64,000 nucleotides of DNA from JAMXLO01 sp963832895 (lineage in GTDB: Bacteria; Pseudomonadota; Alphaproteobacteria; Acetobacterales; Acetobacteraceae): NCBI GenBank assembly GCA_963832895.1, contig CAWHVQ010000003.1, positions 1-64,000 of the forward strand. Reading direction: 5' to 3'. The stretch's first letter is position 1. Every line of letters begins with the position of its first letter. The translations under genes and the position numbers were made by a program. This document shows positions 57,180 to 64,000 of this stretch, one piece after another. A model generated the notes under the pieces. It did not search any database. It saw nothing but the letters and a program-made list of their open reading frames with translations, and was not told where the DNA came from.

Positions 57180-57535
57180 CAAATGTGAGTGAGTGAGGGG
57201 AATCACAGGTCGGCGCAGTCACGGGCTTGGCGTGCTGGAGCAGGTTAAGATCGAACAGGTCAGCATTCGTCCCCACGTCACGAGATGGACAAATCACTCG
57301 CGCAGTCTGATCCAGACGTAGAGCATCAGCGGACCGATGAGGATAGGCAATGGCTTGACTATCCGCCGGTCGGCAAAGAGAACTCTCTGACTGTTACCCA
57401 TGTTATGCCCAGCGTGGAGACTGCCACGCCGCAGTGAAGTGATGATTGATAAATTCCACAAACTCCTATTCCAGAGCGGCAAAGTTGCCGCACCACGTTA
57501 CCCGGTCTAGAGTGATGTGCGGCTAGGGGGAAACA
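57180..57535. other. gene-free stretch
   Basis: About 355 bp upstream of the SnoaL-like gene. No supported frame; GGGGGAAAC directly before 57536 is the ribosome binding site of that gene. Confidence 0.4.
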
Positions 57536-57994
57536 ATGTTCAAGACACTCAGTGCCACTGCGATCGGGCTTGTATTTCTTGCGTCACCGTCGTTCGCCCA
57601 CAATCAAGCCGACGCGACGAAGGCGGTTCCGCCCTTCATCTCGAACTATGAGAAGCTGTTCAACGCCAAGGATGCGCACGGGCTTGCGGCACTCTTTGCT
57701 GACGATGCCGTGCAAGCGGCGCCAGGGCCACTGCTGACCAACCGGGCCGATATCGAAAAGCGCTACAAGGCGATCTTCAATTCGGGGAACACTGATTTTC
57801 GTGTCGATGTCAAACAGGTGCAGGCTGAAGGCAACATCGTCTTCATTGTTGGCCAATTCTCCGTGAAGTCGCCGCAAGGTGGCATGCACGAGATCGGCGG
57901 TAATGTCGTAGACATCTTAGAGTGGGACGGCGACGCCCTGAAGTTCCGTGTGCTTTCGTTCAACCTCAGGCCGGCACCGCCCACGCAACGATAG
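57536..57994 (+). CDS. exported SnoaL/DUF4440 (SgcJ-like) protein, second copy
   Basis: 152 aa. Signal peptide MFKTLSATAIGLVFLASPSF, cleavage after AHN region; NTF2-like body: FISNYEKLFNAKDAHGLAAL FADDAVQAAPGPLLTNRADI, VKQVQAEGNIVFIVGQFSVK and WDGDALKFRVLSFNLRP. Same family as 17033-17488, clearly diverged. Intact. Probably periplasmic; ligand unknown. Confidence 0.82.
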   Translation: MFKTLSATAIGLVFLASPSFAHNQADATKAVPPFISNYEKLFNAKDAHGLAALFADDAVQAAPGPLLTNRADIEKRYKAIFNSGNTDFRVDVKQVQAEGNIVFIVGQFSVKSPQGGMHEIGGNVVDILEWDGDALKFRVLSFNLRPAPPTQR

Positions 57995-58266
57995 ACGGAG
58001 TACTCCTGTTTGCATGGTCGGGGGTGGCGTAGTGGCAGTCGGCGAATATCTCTTTTAGCCATGGCAGAACGGTGTGGAACTGTTGGGCGAACGGTGCGGG
58101 AGGTCGGCGACTGGAAGGGGGCCAGAATGTCCTTCAAATGGCGATCGCCTGGAGGTTCGCCAGTCTTCCGGCGCTATGGTGGTACTACCGCTCTTGCCGA
58201 CTGCGTGGTGGGGAGATTATCGTCCTCCAAAATACTTGGATAGCCAACGCATATGGGGAATGTTGG

Positions 58267-58921
58267 ATGAAGCGTATCACTCCTTTGATTGCCGTTCTTC
58301 TCGTGGTTCCCGTAGGGTGGGCGGAAGCGCAGCAAGTGCCCTCTCCCAAACATAAGCTTCTTCGTTACTAGCACCAGCCTCGGCAAAGGGGGCGACTTAG
58401 GTGGACTTGAAGGTGCAGATCGACATTGTCAGGAGTTGGCCCAAGCAGTGGGTGCTGGTTCGAAGACGTGGCATGCTTATCTCAGCACCCAGCCGACAAA
58501 CGGTGTGCCGGCAGTCAATGCCAAGGATAGGATCGGCACCGGTCCATGGTATAACGAGAAGGGGGTGGAGATCGCGGCTAATCTCGACGACCTGCATAGC
58601 GACAACTATAAGATCAACAAAACAACGGCTCTCACCGAGAAGGGAAACTTCGTCAACGGTCGTGGTGATACACCGAACCAGCATGACATGCTCACCGGCA
58701 GTCAACATGAAGGAACTGCCTTTCCGGCTGGGGAGGATAAGACTTGCCATAATTGGACAAGTAGCAGCGATGGCAGTGCAATCGTTGGGCACACCGATTT
58801 GATCGGCAATACGCGTGGCCCAAATTTTTGGAACTTCTCCCACAGCACACCGGGCTGTAGCGTACCCGACTTGGCGAAGGTCGGCGGTGCTGGCTTTTTC
58901 TACTGTTTTGCAGTGCGCTAA
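58267..58921 (+). pseudogene. secreted lectin-like (DUF1554/C-type-lectin-like) protein, one frameshift
   Basis: Signal peptide MKRITPLIAVLLVVPVGWAE from ATG 58267. The frame breaks near 58350 and continues FFVTSTSLGKGGDLGGLEGA DRHCQELAQAVGAGSKTWHA YLSTQP, then RIGTGPWYNEKGVEIAANLD, EDKTCHNWTSSSDGSAIVGH and the final GAGFFYCFAVR. This order (GGDLGGL.GAD..C, TWHAYLS, C.NWTS, YCFA) is that of bacterial lectin-like DUF1554 proteins. Four Cys probably make two disulfides. Repaired length about 218 aa. Cell-surface or periplasmic carbohydrate binding is a guess. Confidence 0.7.
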
Positions 58922-58956
58922 TCAGTCGTAGGTTTGAGCAGCGACCGCCGCCAGCG

Positions 58957-59232
58957 ATGGCTGAGAGCCTTTCGCGAGCAAGCGTTTTAGCTTCCGAATT
59001 GCGCCGGTTCGCCGGATGGTATCTTCTTACTCACTGTCCACAGTGCGGAAGTACCTCTGAAATCGCAATAGAGGTGCTGATCAAGCGATATGGTGGAGAG
59101 TTGGCAATGTATACCGCGTTGCAGAAATTGGAGTGTCTGGACTGCAAGATAACGCCTGATGAAGCCCATTTATGGCGAAAGGAACGTGACCGGTCCCCCC
59201 ATCACGTACAACTACGAGGAGAAGTCATCTGA
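58957..59232 (+). CDS. small zinc-ribbon-like hypothetical protein
   Basis: 91 aa. Helical N-terminus (SRASVLASELRRFAGWYLLT), then HCPQCGSTSEIAIEVLIKRY and LECLDCKITPDEAHLWRKER: two CxxC knuckles that could bind one zinc. No known domain name. Cytosolic. Overlaps the 3' end of the minus-strand gene at 59212 by 21 bp. Confidence 0.55.
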   Translation: MAESLSRASVLASELRRFAGWYLLTHCPQCGSTSEIAIEVLIKRYGGELAMYTALQKLECLDCKITPDEAHLWRKERDRSPHHVQLRGEVI

Positions 59233-59427
59233 TGGCAACCGCCTCTTAGATGGACGTGCCGCAAGAGGGCAGGAGATGGTCGAGCCGTACCGTGCGGTGA
59301 CGGTGGAGCCGGTGAATCCCAGCAGTCCGTCCTTGGCGCCTGATCCCTTGGCCTTCGAGAACAGCGTGATGCCGTGTTCGTCGTAGGCAAAGATAAACGA
59401 TCCGCGCTCAATCGCGCTTCCGATCAT
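59212..59427 (-). CDS. small conserved alphaproteobacterial protein
   Basis: 71 aa: MIGSAIERGSFIFAYDEHGI TLFSKAKGSGAKDGLLGFTG STVTARYGSTI. This matches a common short protein pattern of alphaproteobacteria (I..G.A..RGS.VYVYDE.G..LF...G....DGL.GYT..TV..R.GSTIY). The C-terminal second YDEKG repeat is replaced by PLAARPSKRRLPSDD, so the end may be rearranged. Unknown role. Confidence 0.55.
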   Translation of the reverse strand: MIGSAIERGSFIFAYDEHGITLFSKAKGSGAKDGLLGFTGSTVTARYGSTISCPLAARPSKRRLPSDDFSS

Positions 59428-59576
59428 GGCAGGTCTCCTCGTCGGTCCGAGATCGGAACTACCACTGATCCGCAGTTTGTCTAGCTATTTGGCTCAGCCA
59501 TTCGATGACCGCGACCTGGGAGACCTGATCCAACGATCATTGCTTGACGCACTGCCGATCCGTGCGACCCTTCTGT

Positions 59577-59895
59577 ATGGCAACATCCAGACGCGCCGCC
59601 CTCTATGTGCGGGTCTCGACCTCTGACCGAGGGCAAACCGTCGAGAACCAGCTACAGCCGCTCCAGGAGGCCGCTGGACGGCTTGGCTGGAGCGTGGTGG
59701 CCGTTTCCGCGATGAGGGTATCAGTGGCTCCCTGGGCCGTCGACAAGCGGCCTGGACTGGATGCTCTGCTGAAGGGCGTCGCCCGGCGCGAGTTCGACAT
59801 CGTGGCGGCGTGGTCAGTGTGTCGGCTGGGTCGATCGCTCAGTGACCTGATCGATCTGGTCGGCGAGCTACGATCCTGCTCACCTGAGCCTGACG
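59577..59895 (+). pseudogene. serine recombinase N-terminal half
   Basis: MATSRRAALYVRVSTSDRGQ TVENQLQPLQEAAGRLGW contains the catalytic Ser in RVSTS. Two small compensating shifts garble the next 20 residues (nucleotides there still encode FRDEGISGSLGR in another frame). KRPGLDALLKGVARREFDIV AAWSVCRLGRSLSDLIDLVG follows, then homology ends near 59890. The C-terminal half is missing; similar C-halves occur at 3704, 10437 and 61278. Confidence 0.75.
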
Positions 59896-59932
59896 TTGCT
59901 GAACCCCAAATAAGAACCGAGTTCCCAAACCC

Positions 59933-60388
59933 GTGGCACTGCACTACCGCAAGCGCGGCGATGTCTGGCACTGCCGAGGTTCAGTTCGCATCGGGCGCAA
60001 CGCTTTCCCCGTACGTGAATTCTCGACCGGCCGCTCCAGCAAGACCGAAGCAGAGGCAGTTGGCGCGGCTGAGGAGGCTCGCATCCGTGGTGGGTTCCTC
60101 GACACTGGCACCGTCATCGAGCCGGTGCGCGTCATCACGATCCACGACTGCATCCTGGCGTACAGGTCGCGATCCGGCCGCGTCCATCCGTTCGATGTTC
60201 AGCGCCTCGACGAATTCGACGCCACGATAGGCAACCACCACCTGTCCAGAGCGCCGGAGGCATGGAGCGCGTGGCTGCGTACCCGAGGACGTGGCCTCGC
60301 GCCGTCCACCGTAGCTCGCTGGCGCTCTACATTGCTGGCTAGCAACATCGAGACGGGCCGCGCTCTACGTCAGGGTCTCGACCAGTGA
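59933..60388 (+). pseudogene. tyrosine recombinase (phage-type integrase), N-terminal part
   Basis: MALHYRKRGDVWHCRGSVRI, EFSTGRSSKTEAEAVGAAEE, then a core-binding domain FDATIGNHHLSRAPEAWSAW LRTRGRGLAPSTVARWRSTL. At about 60345 it runs into serine-recombinase sequence (SNIETGRALRQGLDQ is the wrong frame of the next element). The catalytic domain is missing; a C-terminal catalytic fragment of an integrase lies inverted at 63273-63764. Confidence 0.7.
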
Positions 60389-60540
60389 TCGCAGCCAAAC
60401 CGTTGAGAACCAGCTACAGCCCTTGCAGAAGGCCGCTCGACGGCTTGGCTGGATCGTGGTGGCCGTGTTCCGGGACGAGGGGATCAGCGGCACCAAGGGG
60501 CGCGACGGGCAGCCTGGAGTGGATGCTCAAGGACGATCTC
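60335..60540 (+). pseudogene. serine recombinase N-terminal scrap
   Basis: Across frames: ALYVRVSTSDRSQTVENQLQ, PLQKAARRLGWIVVAVFRDE GISGTKGRDGQPGVDA. Homology then ends next to a Tn3-like end. Closely related to the fragment at 59577. Confidence 0.65.
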
Positions 60541-60550
60541 TTCGGGAGCC

Positions 60551-60581
60551 TCCTATAAACGTCCGTTTTTGACAGACCCCC
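60551..60581. repeat. candidate Tn3-family terminal inverted repeat
   Basis: The reverse strand reads GGGGGTCTGTCAAAAACGGA and then CGTTTATAGGA. The GGGG start with an internal AAAACGGA is like the outer half of Tn3/Tn21-family ends. Its matching partner was not found in the window. Confidence 0.35.
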
Positions 60582-60621
60582 AGATTAGTTCCGGCTGCGT
60601 CTTGAAGATGGCCATGCAGCG

Positions 60622-60682
60622 TCCCAGAACTCATTCTCGAAACCCTCGTCTCGATTGCACGGGGGTAGGACGAGTTCTGGGA
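60622..60682. repeat. inverted repeat upstream of resolvase
   Basis: TCCCAGAACTC (60622-60632) and GAGTTCTGGGA (60672-60682) form a perfect 11-bp inverted repeat ending 8 bp before the recombinase start at 60691. A res subsite or operator is likely. Confidence 0.55.
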
Positions 60683-60690
60683 GACATCTG

Positions 60691-61280
60691 ATGTTGGTCG
60701 GCTATGCCCGCGTCTCGACCGATCTGCAAACCACTGATGGTCAGATCGACGCCCTCCATGCGGTCGGGTGCGGCGCGTGTTCGAGGAATCGATGAGCGGC
60801 ACCCGAGCCGATCGCCCGCAGCTTGCCGCCGCTTTGGCGTTCGCCCGCGAGGGTGATGTGCTGGTCGTCGCTCGGCTCGATCGTCTGGCGCGATCCATGC
60901 GCCAGCTTCTGACCACCGTAGACACCTTGCAGGCACGCGGCATCGGCCTGCGATCGCTGCACGAGAACATCGACACGACCAGCGCGACCGGGCGGCTGAT
61001 CCTCCACATCTTCGCCGCCCTTGGGCAGTTCGAGGTGGAGCTTCTGCGTGAGCGCACCCGAACCGCACTGGCGGCCAGCCGCGCCCGTGGTCGTGTGGGT
61101 GGCCGTCCACCGGCGCTGGACGCCATCAAGGTCAGGGCGGCGAAGGCAATGCTGGCTTCCGGCACTATGACGGCCTCCGAGGTCGCCCGGCAGATCGGGT
61201 GCAGCGCCTCGACGCTGTATCGCCATGTGCCGGGTGGACGCACCGCCGTTGCCGAGAGCGCGATATCAGCCGCCACCTGA
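60691..61280 (+). pseudogene. serine recombinase (Tn3-resolvase/invertase type), frameshifted
   Basis: ATG 60691 gives MLVGYARVSTDLQTTDGQID ALHAVGCG with the catalytic Ser. A frameshift near 60768 moves to RRVFEESMSGTRADRPQLAA, then VARLDRLARSMRQLLTTVDT, TTSATGRLILHIFAALGQFE and a complete HTH ending ASEVARQIGCSASTLYRHVP. All domains are present, so only the one-base break disables it. Preceded by an inverted-repeat operator/res candidate. Confidence 0.8.
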
Positions 61281-61520
61281 TGTTCGACATGTTGTCAGTG
61301 TTCAGCGAGCGCGAGCGGACGATGACCGCGATCGAGCGATGGCCGGGCTGGATCGAGCGCGATCGTCGGGCGAGCGCCTAGGCAGACCGAGGACGACACC
61401 GTTCAAGATCGATCGCATCCGCGCTGCGCTGGATGAAGGTCGCGGTGTGCGCGAGACGGCATGGCTGCTGAAGATATCCGCCGCCAAGGTCAGTGAGGTA
61501 CGGCGCATGTCGTCGGCGTG
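61278..61520 (+). pseudogene. serine recombinase C-terminal remnant
   Basis: Begins HLMFDMLSVFSERERTM right where the previous recombinase stops, shifts frame, and continues ARSSGERLGRPRTTPFKIDR IRAALDEGRGVRETAWLLKI SAAKVSEVRRMS. The C-terminal half of the family represented by the N-half at 59577. Confidence 0.7.
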
Positions 61521-61580
61521 GATCGATCGATCTGCGCCACGGCTGATCCCGTCGGGTATCAGATGCGTCAAGCGGGGCCT

Positions 61581-63098
61581 TCAACGGTACCTTGGGTCCT
61601 TGCAGTTGTTCGCCACGGAGAATTCCGACACCTCCCGCTCCTTGCCCCAAATCTTCTTCCCGGCCCGCTTGGGGTGCAGCCTGAAGTACGCATTCCGGTC
61701 GGCGAAGTACCGATCGATTGCTGCCTTGGCATCGTCCAGGGTCTTGTAATCGCTGTTGTGGATGATCGACCGGGCCATCCCACTGAACATCGACTCGATT
61801 ACGTTGAGGAACTGTGCGCCTGCCGGCAGCGGAGCGGTCGCGACCGTCGGTCCATTCCCGCTCACGACGCCCGCATTATGCTCCTCGACGCGCTTATACA
61901 GACTCTTCGAGATGTGCCACGAGGCGGCATCCCAGGAAAGGTACAGCTTGCGGCGATCCTGGTACTTCTGGACCAGATGTTCCATCATGCGGATCATCTC
62001 CGCCGTATTCTTCTTCGGGCTGTAGAAGTGGGTAACTTGATTGCCGGACAACTCAAGCGCGGCTGTGATAATCATACAGCCCTTTGATTTCTGCCACTGC
62101 GGAACTACGCGCTGTTCGCCCGGCGCGCTGAGCATGCGACCCGGCTTCATCTTCACGGCGAATGGACCGAACTCGTCTATGGAGAAGAAGGCTTCATCCG
62201 AGCGAAGCCCTGAGAGGATGGAGCGAATGCGATCAAGCTTCTCGGTGTAGTTTGGGTCGGATGACGTGAGTACGATGCGGGCCTTGCGCCAGCGATAGCC
62301 GGCCGCCTTGGTGATCTTGCAGATCACTTGTGGGCAGGCGGGGTGTCCAGTCTCGCGGAGAACTCGCGTCAGGTCAGACATGATCCATGTCGTACGGTTG
62401 ATGCCATAGTTTGAGGGCGGCTCGTGCAGGAGCCGGAACACCGCCTGCTTGATCGTCTCGTCACTGAACTTTCGTGTGGACCTGCTCTGGCGGGCAAACA
62501 GCGCCGCGCAGCCTCCGTCCTCGAACATCCGCAGGCACTTGCGGTGTGTCGTTTTGGCGATACCGAGGAAGCTGCGAACAAGCCCGCCGCTTAGCCCCCG
62601 GCGGCTCGCGAGAACGACCATTGACCGGTTGCGGTCGGACAAACGCCCATCGTAGAGATGCTGAAGCAAGGTCGCCATATCGGGGATATCGCCAACCTCG
62701 CGGTGCAGCACATCGAGGTTGATGTCTTTCTGGAGGACAGCGCGCATCCATTCGAAGGCGGCTTGCCGTGCATGCGTCGCAACAACTAACTCCCGCCACA
62801 GCGGCGCTACCGCGCGTTCGACCGTACGCAGACTGACGATGATGTTCTTCTCTCGCGCCAGTTCTTGGCGCACTTTATCCGTGTTGCCAGCATGGAGATG
62901 AAACCGCTCGCGCAGCCAGTCCGACAAGCCATCGAGTTTGCCCGGCCGAGATCGCGAGGGATAAGGACGCCACTCACCTCGCGCCAGCCAGCGACGCGTC
63001 GTCCCAGGCGAACAGTGGAGCTTGGCGGCAATTCGCTTCGACCCCCATCCTGCGGCCTTCAGCCGCAGCATGGCAGAGACATCGTTCGGGGTCTTCAT
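61581..63098 (-). CDS. IS630-like DDE transposase (long form)
   Basis: 505 aa from ATG 63098, which follows GGAGGGGACCTG; a longer frame to 63182 adds no homologous residues. N-terminal HTH region (AMLRLKAAGWGSKRIAAKLH CSPGTTRRWLARGEW), then a second wHTH, then the DDE_3 catalytic core: AFFSIDEFGPFAVKMKPG (D), KLYLSWDAASWHISKSLYKR (D) and AQFLNVIESMFSGMARSIIH (E). Longer than classical IS630 transposases (about 340 aa); resembles the 500-aa group with an extra N-terminal domain. Intact, so possibly active. Terminal repeats not identified. Confidence 0.85.
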   Translation of the reverse strand: MKTPNDVSAMLRLKAAGWGSKRIAAKLHCSPGTTRRWLARGEWRPYPSRSRPGKLDGLSDWLRERFHLHAGNTDKVRQELAREKNIIVSLRTVERAVAPLWRELVVATHARQAAFEWMRAVLQKDINLDVLHREVGDIPDMATLLQHLYDGRLSDRNRSMVVLASRRGLSGGLVRSFLGIAKTTHRKCLRMFEDGGCAALFARQSRSTRKFSDETIKQAVFRLLHEPPSNYGINRTTWIMSDLTRVLRETGHPACPQVICKITKAAGYRWRKARIVLTSSDPNYTEKLDRIRSILSGLRSDEAFFSIDEFGPFAVKMKPGRMLSAPGEQRVVPQWQKSKGCMIITAALELSGNQVTHFYSPKKNTAEMIRMMEHLVQKYQDRRKLYLSWDAASWHISKSLYKRVEEHNAGVVSGNGPTVATAPLPAGAQFLNVIESMFSGMARSIIHNSDYKTLDDAKAAIDRYFADRNAYFRLHPKRAGKKIWGKEREVSEFSVANNCKDPRYR

Positions 63099-63167
63099 CA
63101 GGTCCCCTCCGCTGTTAGATCGGTCTGAAGCCGATAGTCCTGTGGCATATTCATGCGCTGATCTCTC

Positions 63168-63306
63168 GTGGGACGAAAACACCTATAAAGAGGTGATTCC
63201 GTCCCACGCGACTGATGGCAGATGTGGTCGCGGATGTCGGATACCTACCGAATTCCTGTGTCACGAAAACACCTATAGTACAGTGAATTCGTCCCACACG
63301 ACTGAT
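63168..63306. repeat. two direct 49-bp repeats with internal dyads
   Basis: Units at 63168-63216 and 63258-63306 (period 90 bp) align without gaps. Both contain CACGAAAACACCTATA-like cores (ACGAAAACACCTATA) and end CGTCCCACRCGACTGAT. Within each, GTGGGACG or GTGTCACG is opposed by CGTCCCAC, giving hairpin potential. They lie 70-208 bp upstream of the transposase start, and the second overlaps the 3' end of the integrase fragment. Probably transposase-binding subterminal sites or an operator. Confidence 0.7.
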
Positions 63307-63764
63307 CCATCTCGATGCTGATCCCGCAACTGCGGTTGCACCTGATCCGAGGTCATCAGCTTCATGGTGGCGTTCGCCACGGCATCGGCTGCTGCCAACA
63401 GCACGGCATCGGCGGAATGGACGTACCTGCTGGTGATGCTGTGGGTCTTGTGGCCGAGCAAGCTGGCGATGGTCGGCTCGTTGCAGCCAAGATCGGCCGC
63501 GAGACTGAAGCTATGGCGGAGAACATGCGGCGTGATGTCGGCCGGCAGATCACCCAGCTTGGCGATCCTCAGCCACATCTTCCGGTAGCCGACGATGGGT
63601 GTCTCACCGGGCCACCCCGACATTGGTTGCCCATAGCGCAACGAGACGCCTGGACGGTGCAATCGACGGCGCTGGGACGCTGGCTGGCATGTCCGCCGCG
63701 ACGACCTGCCGTACGGCGGGCGCACCCCAGTTGCAATGGGCTGGACCTGCCCTTCAGACTGCAC
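63273..63764 (-). pseudogene. tyrosine recombinase (integrase) C-terminal part
   Basis: From about 63610 down: PIVGYRKMWLRIAKLGDLPA DITPHVLRHSFSLAADLGCN EPTIASLLGHKTHSITSRYV HSADAVLLAAADAVANATMK. H-x-x-R, the LLGH His and the RYVH Tyr of the catalytic domain are present; the first catalytic Arg and the core-binding domain are missing or in other frames upstream. The preceding 50 codons are not integrase-like. Opposite in orientation to the N-terminal part at 59933. Confidence 0.75.
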
Positions 63765-63787
63765 CTTTCAGTGCCCGCAGGTGTCTC

Positions 63788-64000
63788 GTGAAGCATCGGC
63801 CCGTGCAACGCTGTCTTCTCACCACAGCAATCTTCTTCTGCCTCCAGGTTTGTGTTTCGTATGCGCAAGTCACAGCGCGCTACCCTGCTGCCGAATGGGT
63901 TAGGAATGAGCCAGCGCAGACCGGATGGTTGGCGCCGCAGCTTGCATAAGCGGAGGATAGGTCGCGGGAGATTGGCTCGACCGCCGTGGTGATCGTTCAG
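63788..64000 (+). pseudogene. exported serine hydrolase, 5' part with in-frame stop (runs off window)
   Basis: GTG 63788 gives MKHRPVQRCLLTTAIFFCLQ VCVSYAQ, a signal peptide, then YPAAEWVRNEPAQTGWLAPQ LA, a TAA, and in the same frame AEDRSREIGSTAVVIVQ up to the window edge. The sequence after the stop is that expected for class C beta-lactamase-like hydrolases (GSTAVVIVQ). A nonsense change in an otherwise readable frame. The gene continues beyond the window. Confidence 0.55.

Noticed and set aside
59602..59700. Reading the 59577 recombinase as a novel fusion because of its unusual residues after RLGWSVVAV
   Set aside because: The nucleotides still encode the normal FRDEGISGSLGR in another frame, so two compensating shifts explain it.
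1..64000. CRISPR arrays, tRNA or rRNA genes, replication origin with iterons
   Set aside because: No regularly spaced repeats beyond the paired 49-mers, no cloverleaf-like sequence and no rRNA-like block were seen on either strand by eye; a dedicated scan was not possible.

Overview
The window is about 64 kb of a fairly GC-rich bacterial replicon. Gene content points to an alphaproteobacterium: MucR/Ros N-terminal remnants, a YHS-domain exported protein, several small exported proteins typical of that class, a PQQ dehydrogenase with its cytochrome c, and recombinases of types I associate with Acetobacteraceae and Rhizobiales. The family level is a guess. I saw no rRNA, tRNA, CRISPR array, replication or conjugation gene. 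The region looks like an eroding accessory island or plasmid segment.

Layout. 0-6.3 kb: ferritin-like DUF892 protein, small exported protein, broken MFS transporter, RidA, and a PQQ-dehydrogenase plus cytochrome c pair. 6.4-7.6 kb: IS481-family element, copy 1. 7.6-14.8 kb: acyl-CoA-dehydrogenase-like flavoprotein, SDR, mono-oxygenase-like small protein, amidase and peptide-type binding protein; most are frameshifted. 15-33 kb: a stretch rich in tailoring-type enzymes, with four methyltransferase loci plus a fragment, a GT1 glycosyltransferase, two BBE-type FAD oxidases, a luciferase-like oxidoreductase, an acyl-CoA dehydrogenase, an isochorismatase-like hydrolase, a vanadium-haloperoxidase-like protein, a GFA protein and an exported SnoaL/DUF4440 protein. 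A small HTH gene with a conserved promoter is duplicated here. 33-40 kb: broken GlxA-type regulator, the first GNAT/serine-recombinase module, a decaying minus-strand set of small genes, and IS481 copy 2. 41-45 kb: a class III cyclase/TPR gene split by an ISAs1-family element. 45-51 kb: GFA, truncated extradiol dioxygenase, truncated isoprenylcysteine methyltransferase and two broken hydrolases. 51-54 kb: the second GNAT/serine-recombinase module, inverted relative to the first and split by IS481 copy 3. 54-59.5 kb: intact MFS transporter, YHS protein, exported proteins and a lectin-like secreted protein. 59.5-64 kb: a recombinase mosaic of serine-recombinase pieces, a tyrosine recombinase in two inverted halves, a large IS630-like transposase with tandem 49-bp dyads upstream, and the start of a broken serine hydrolase.

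Three things stand out. First, at least twelve partial serine recombinases surround two intact ones. Second, the two intact recombinases each sit next to a GNAT gene and a res-like site; the two copies are almost identical across GNAT but diverge sharply inside the res-like site. Third, roughly twenty genes carry one or two frameshifts or an in-frame stop, while the three IS481 copies look intact and identical. Either the island is decaying under recent IS expansion, or the assembly has indel errors. Only read-level data can separate these.
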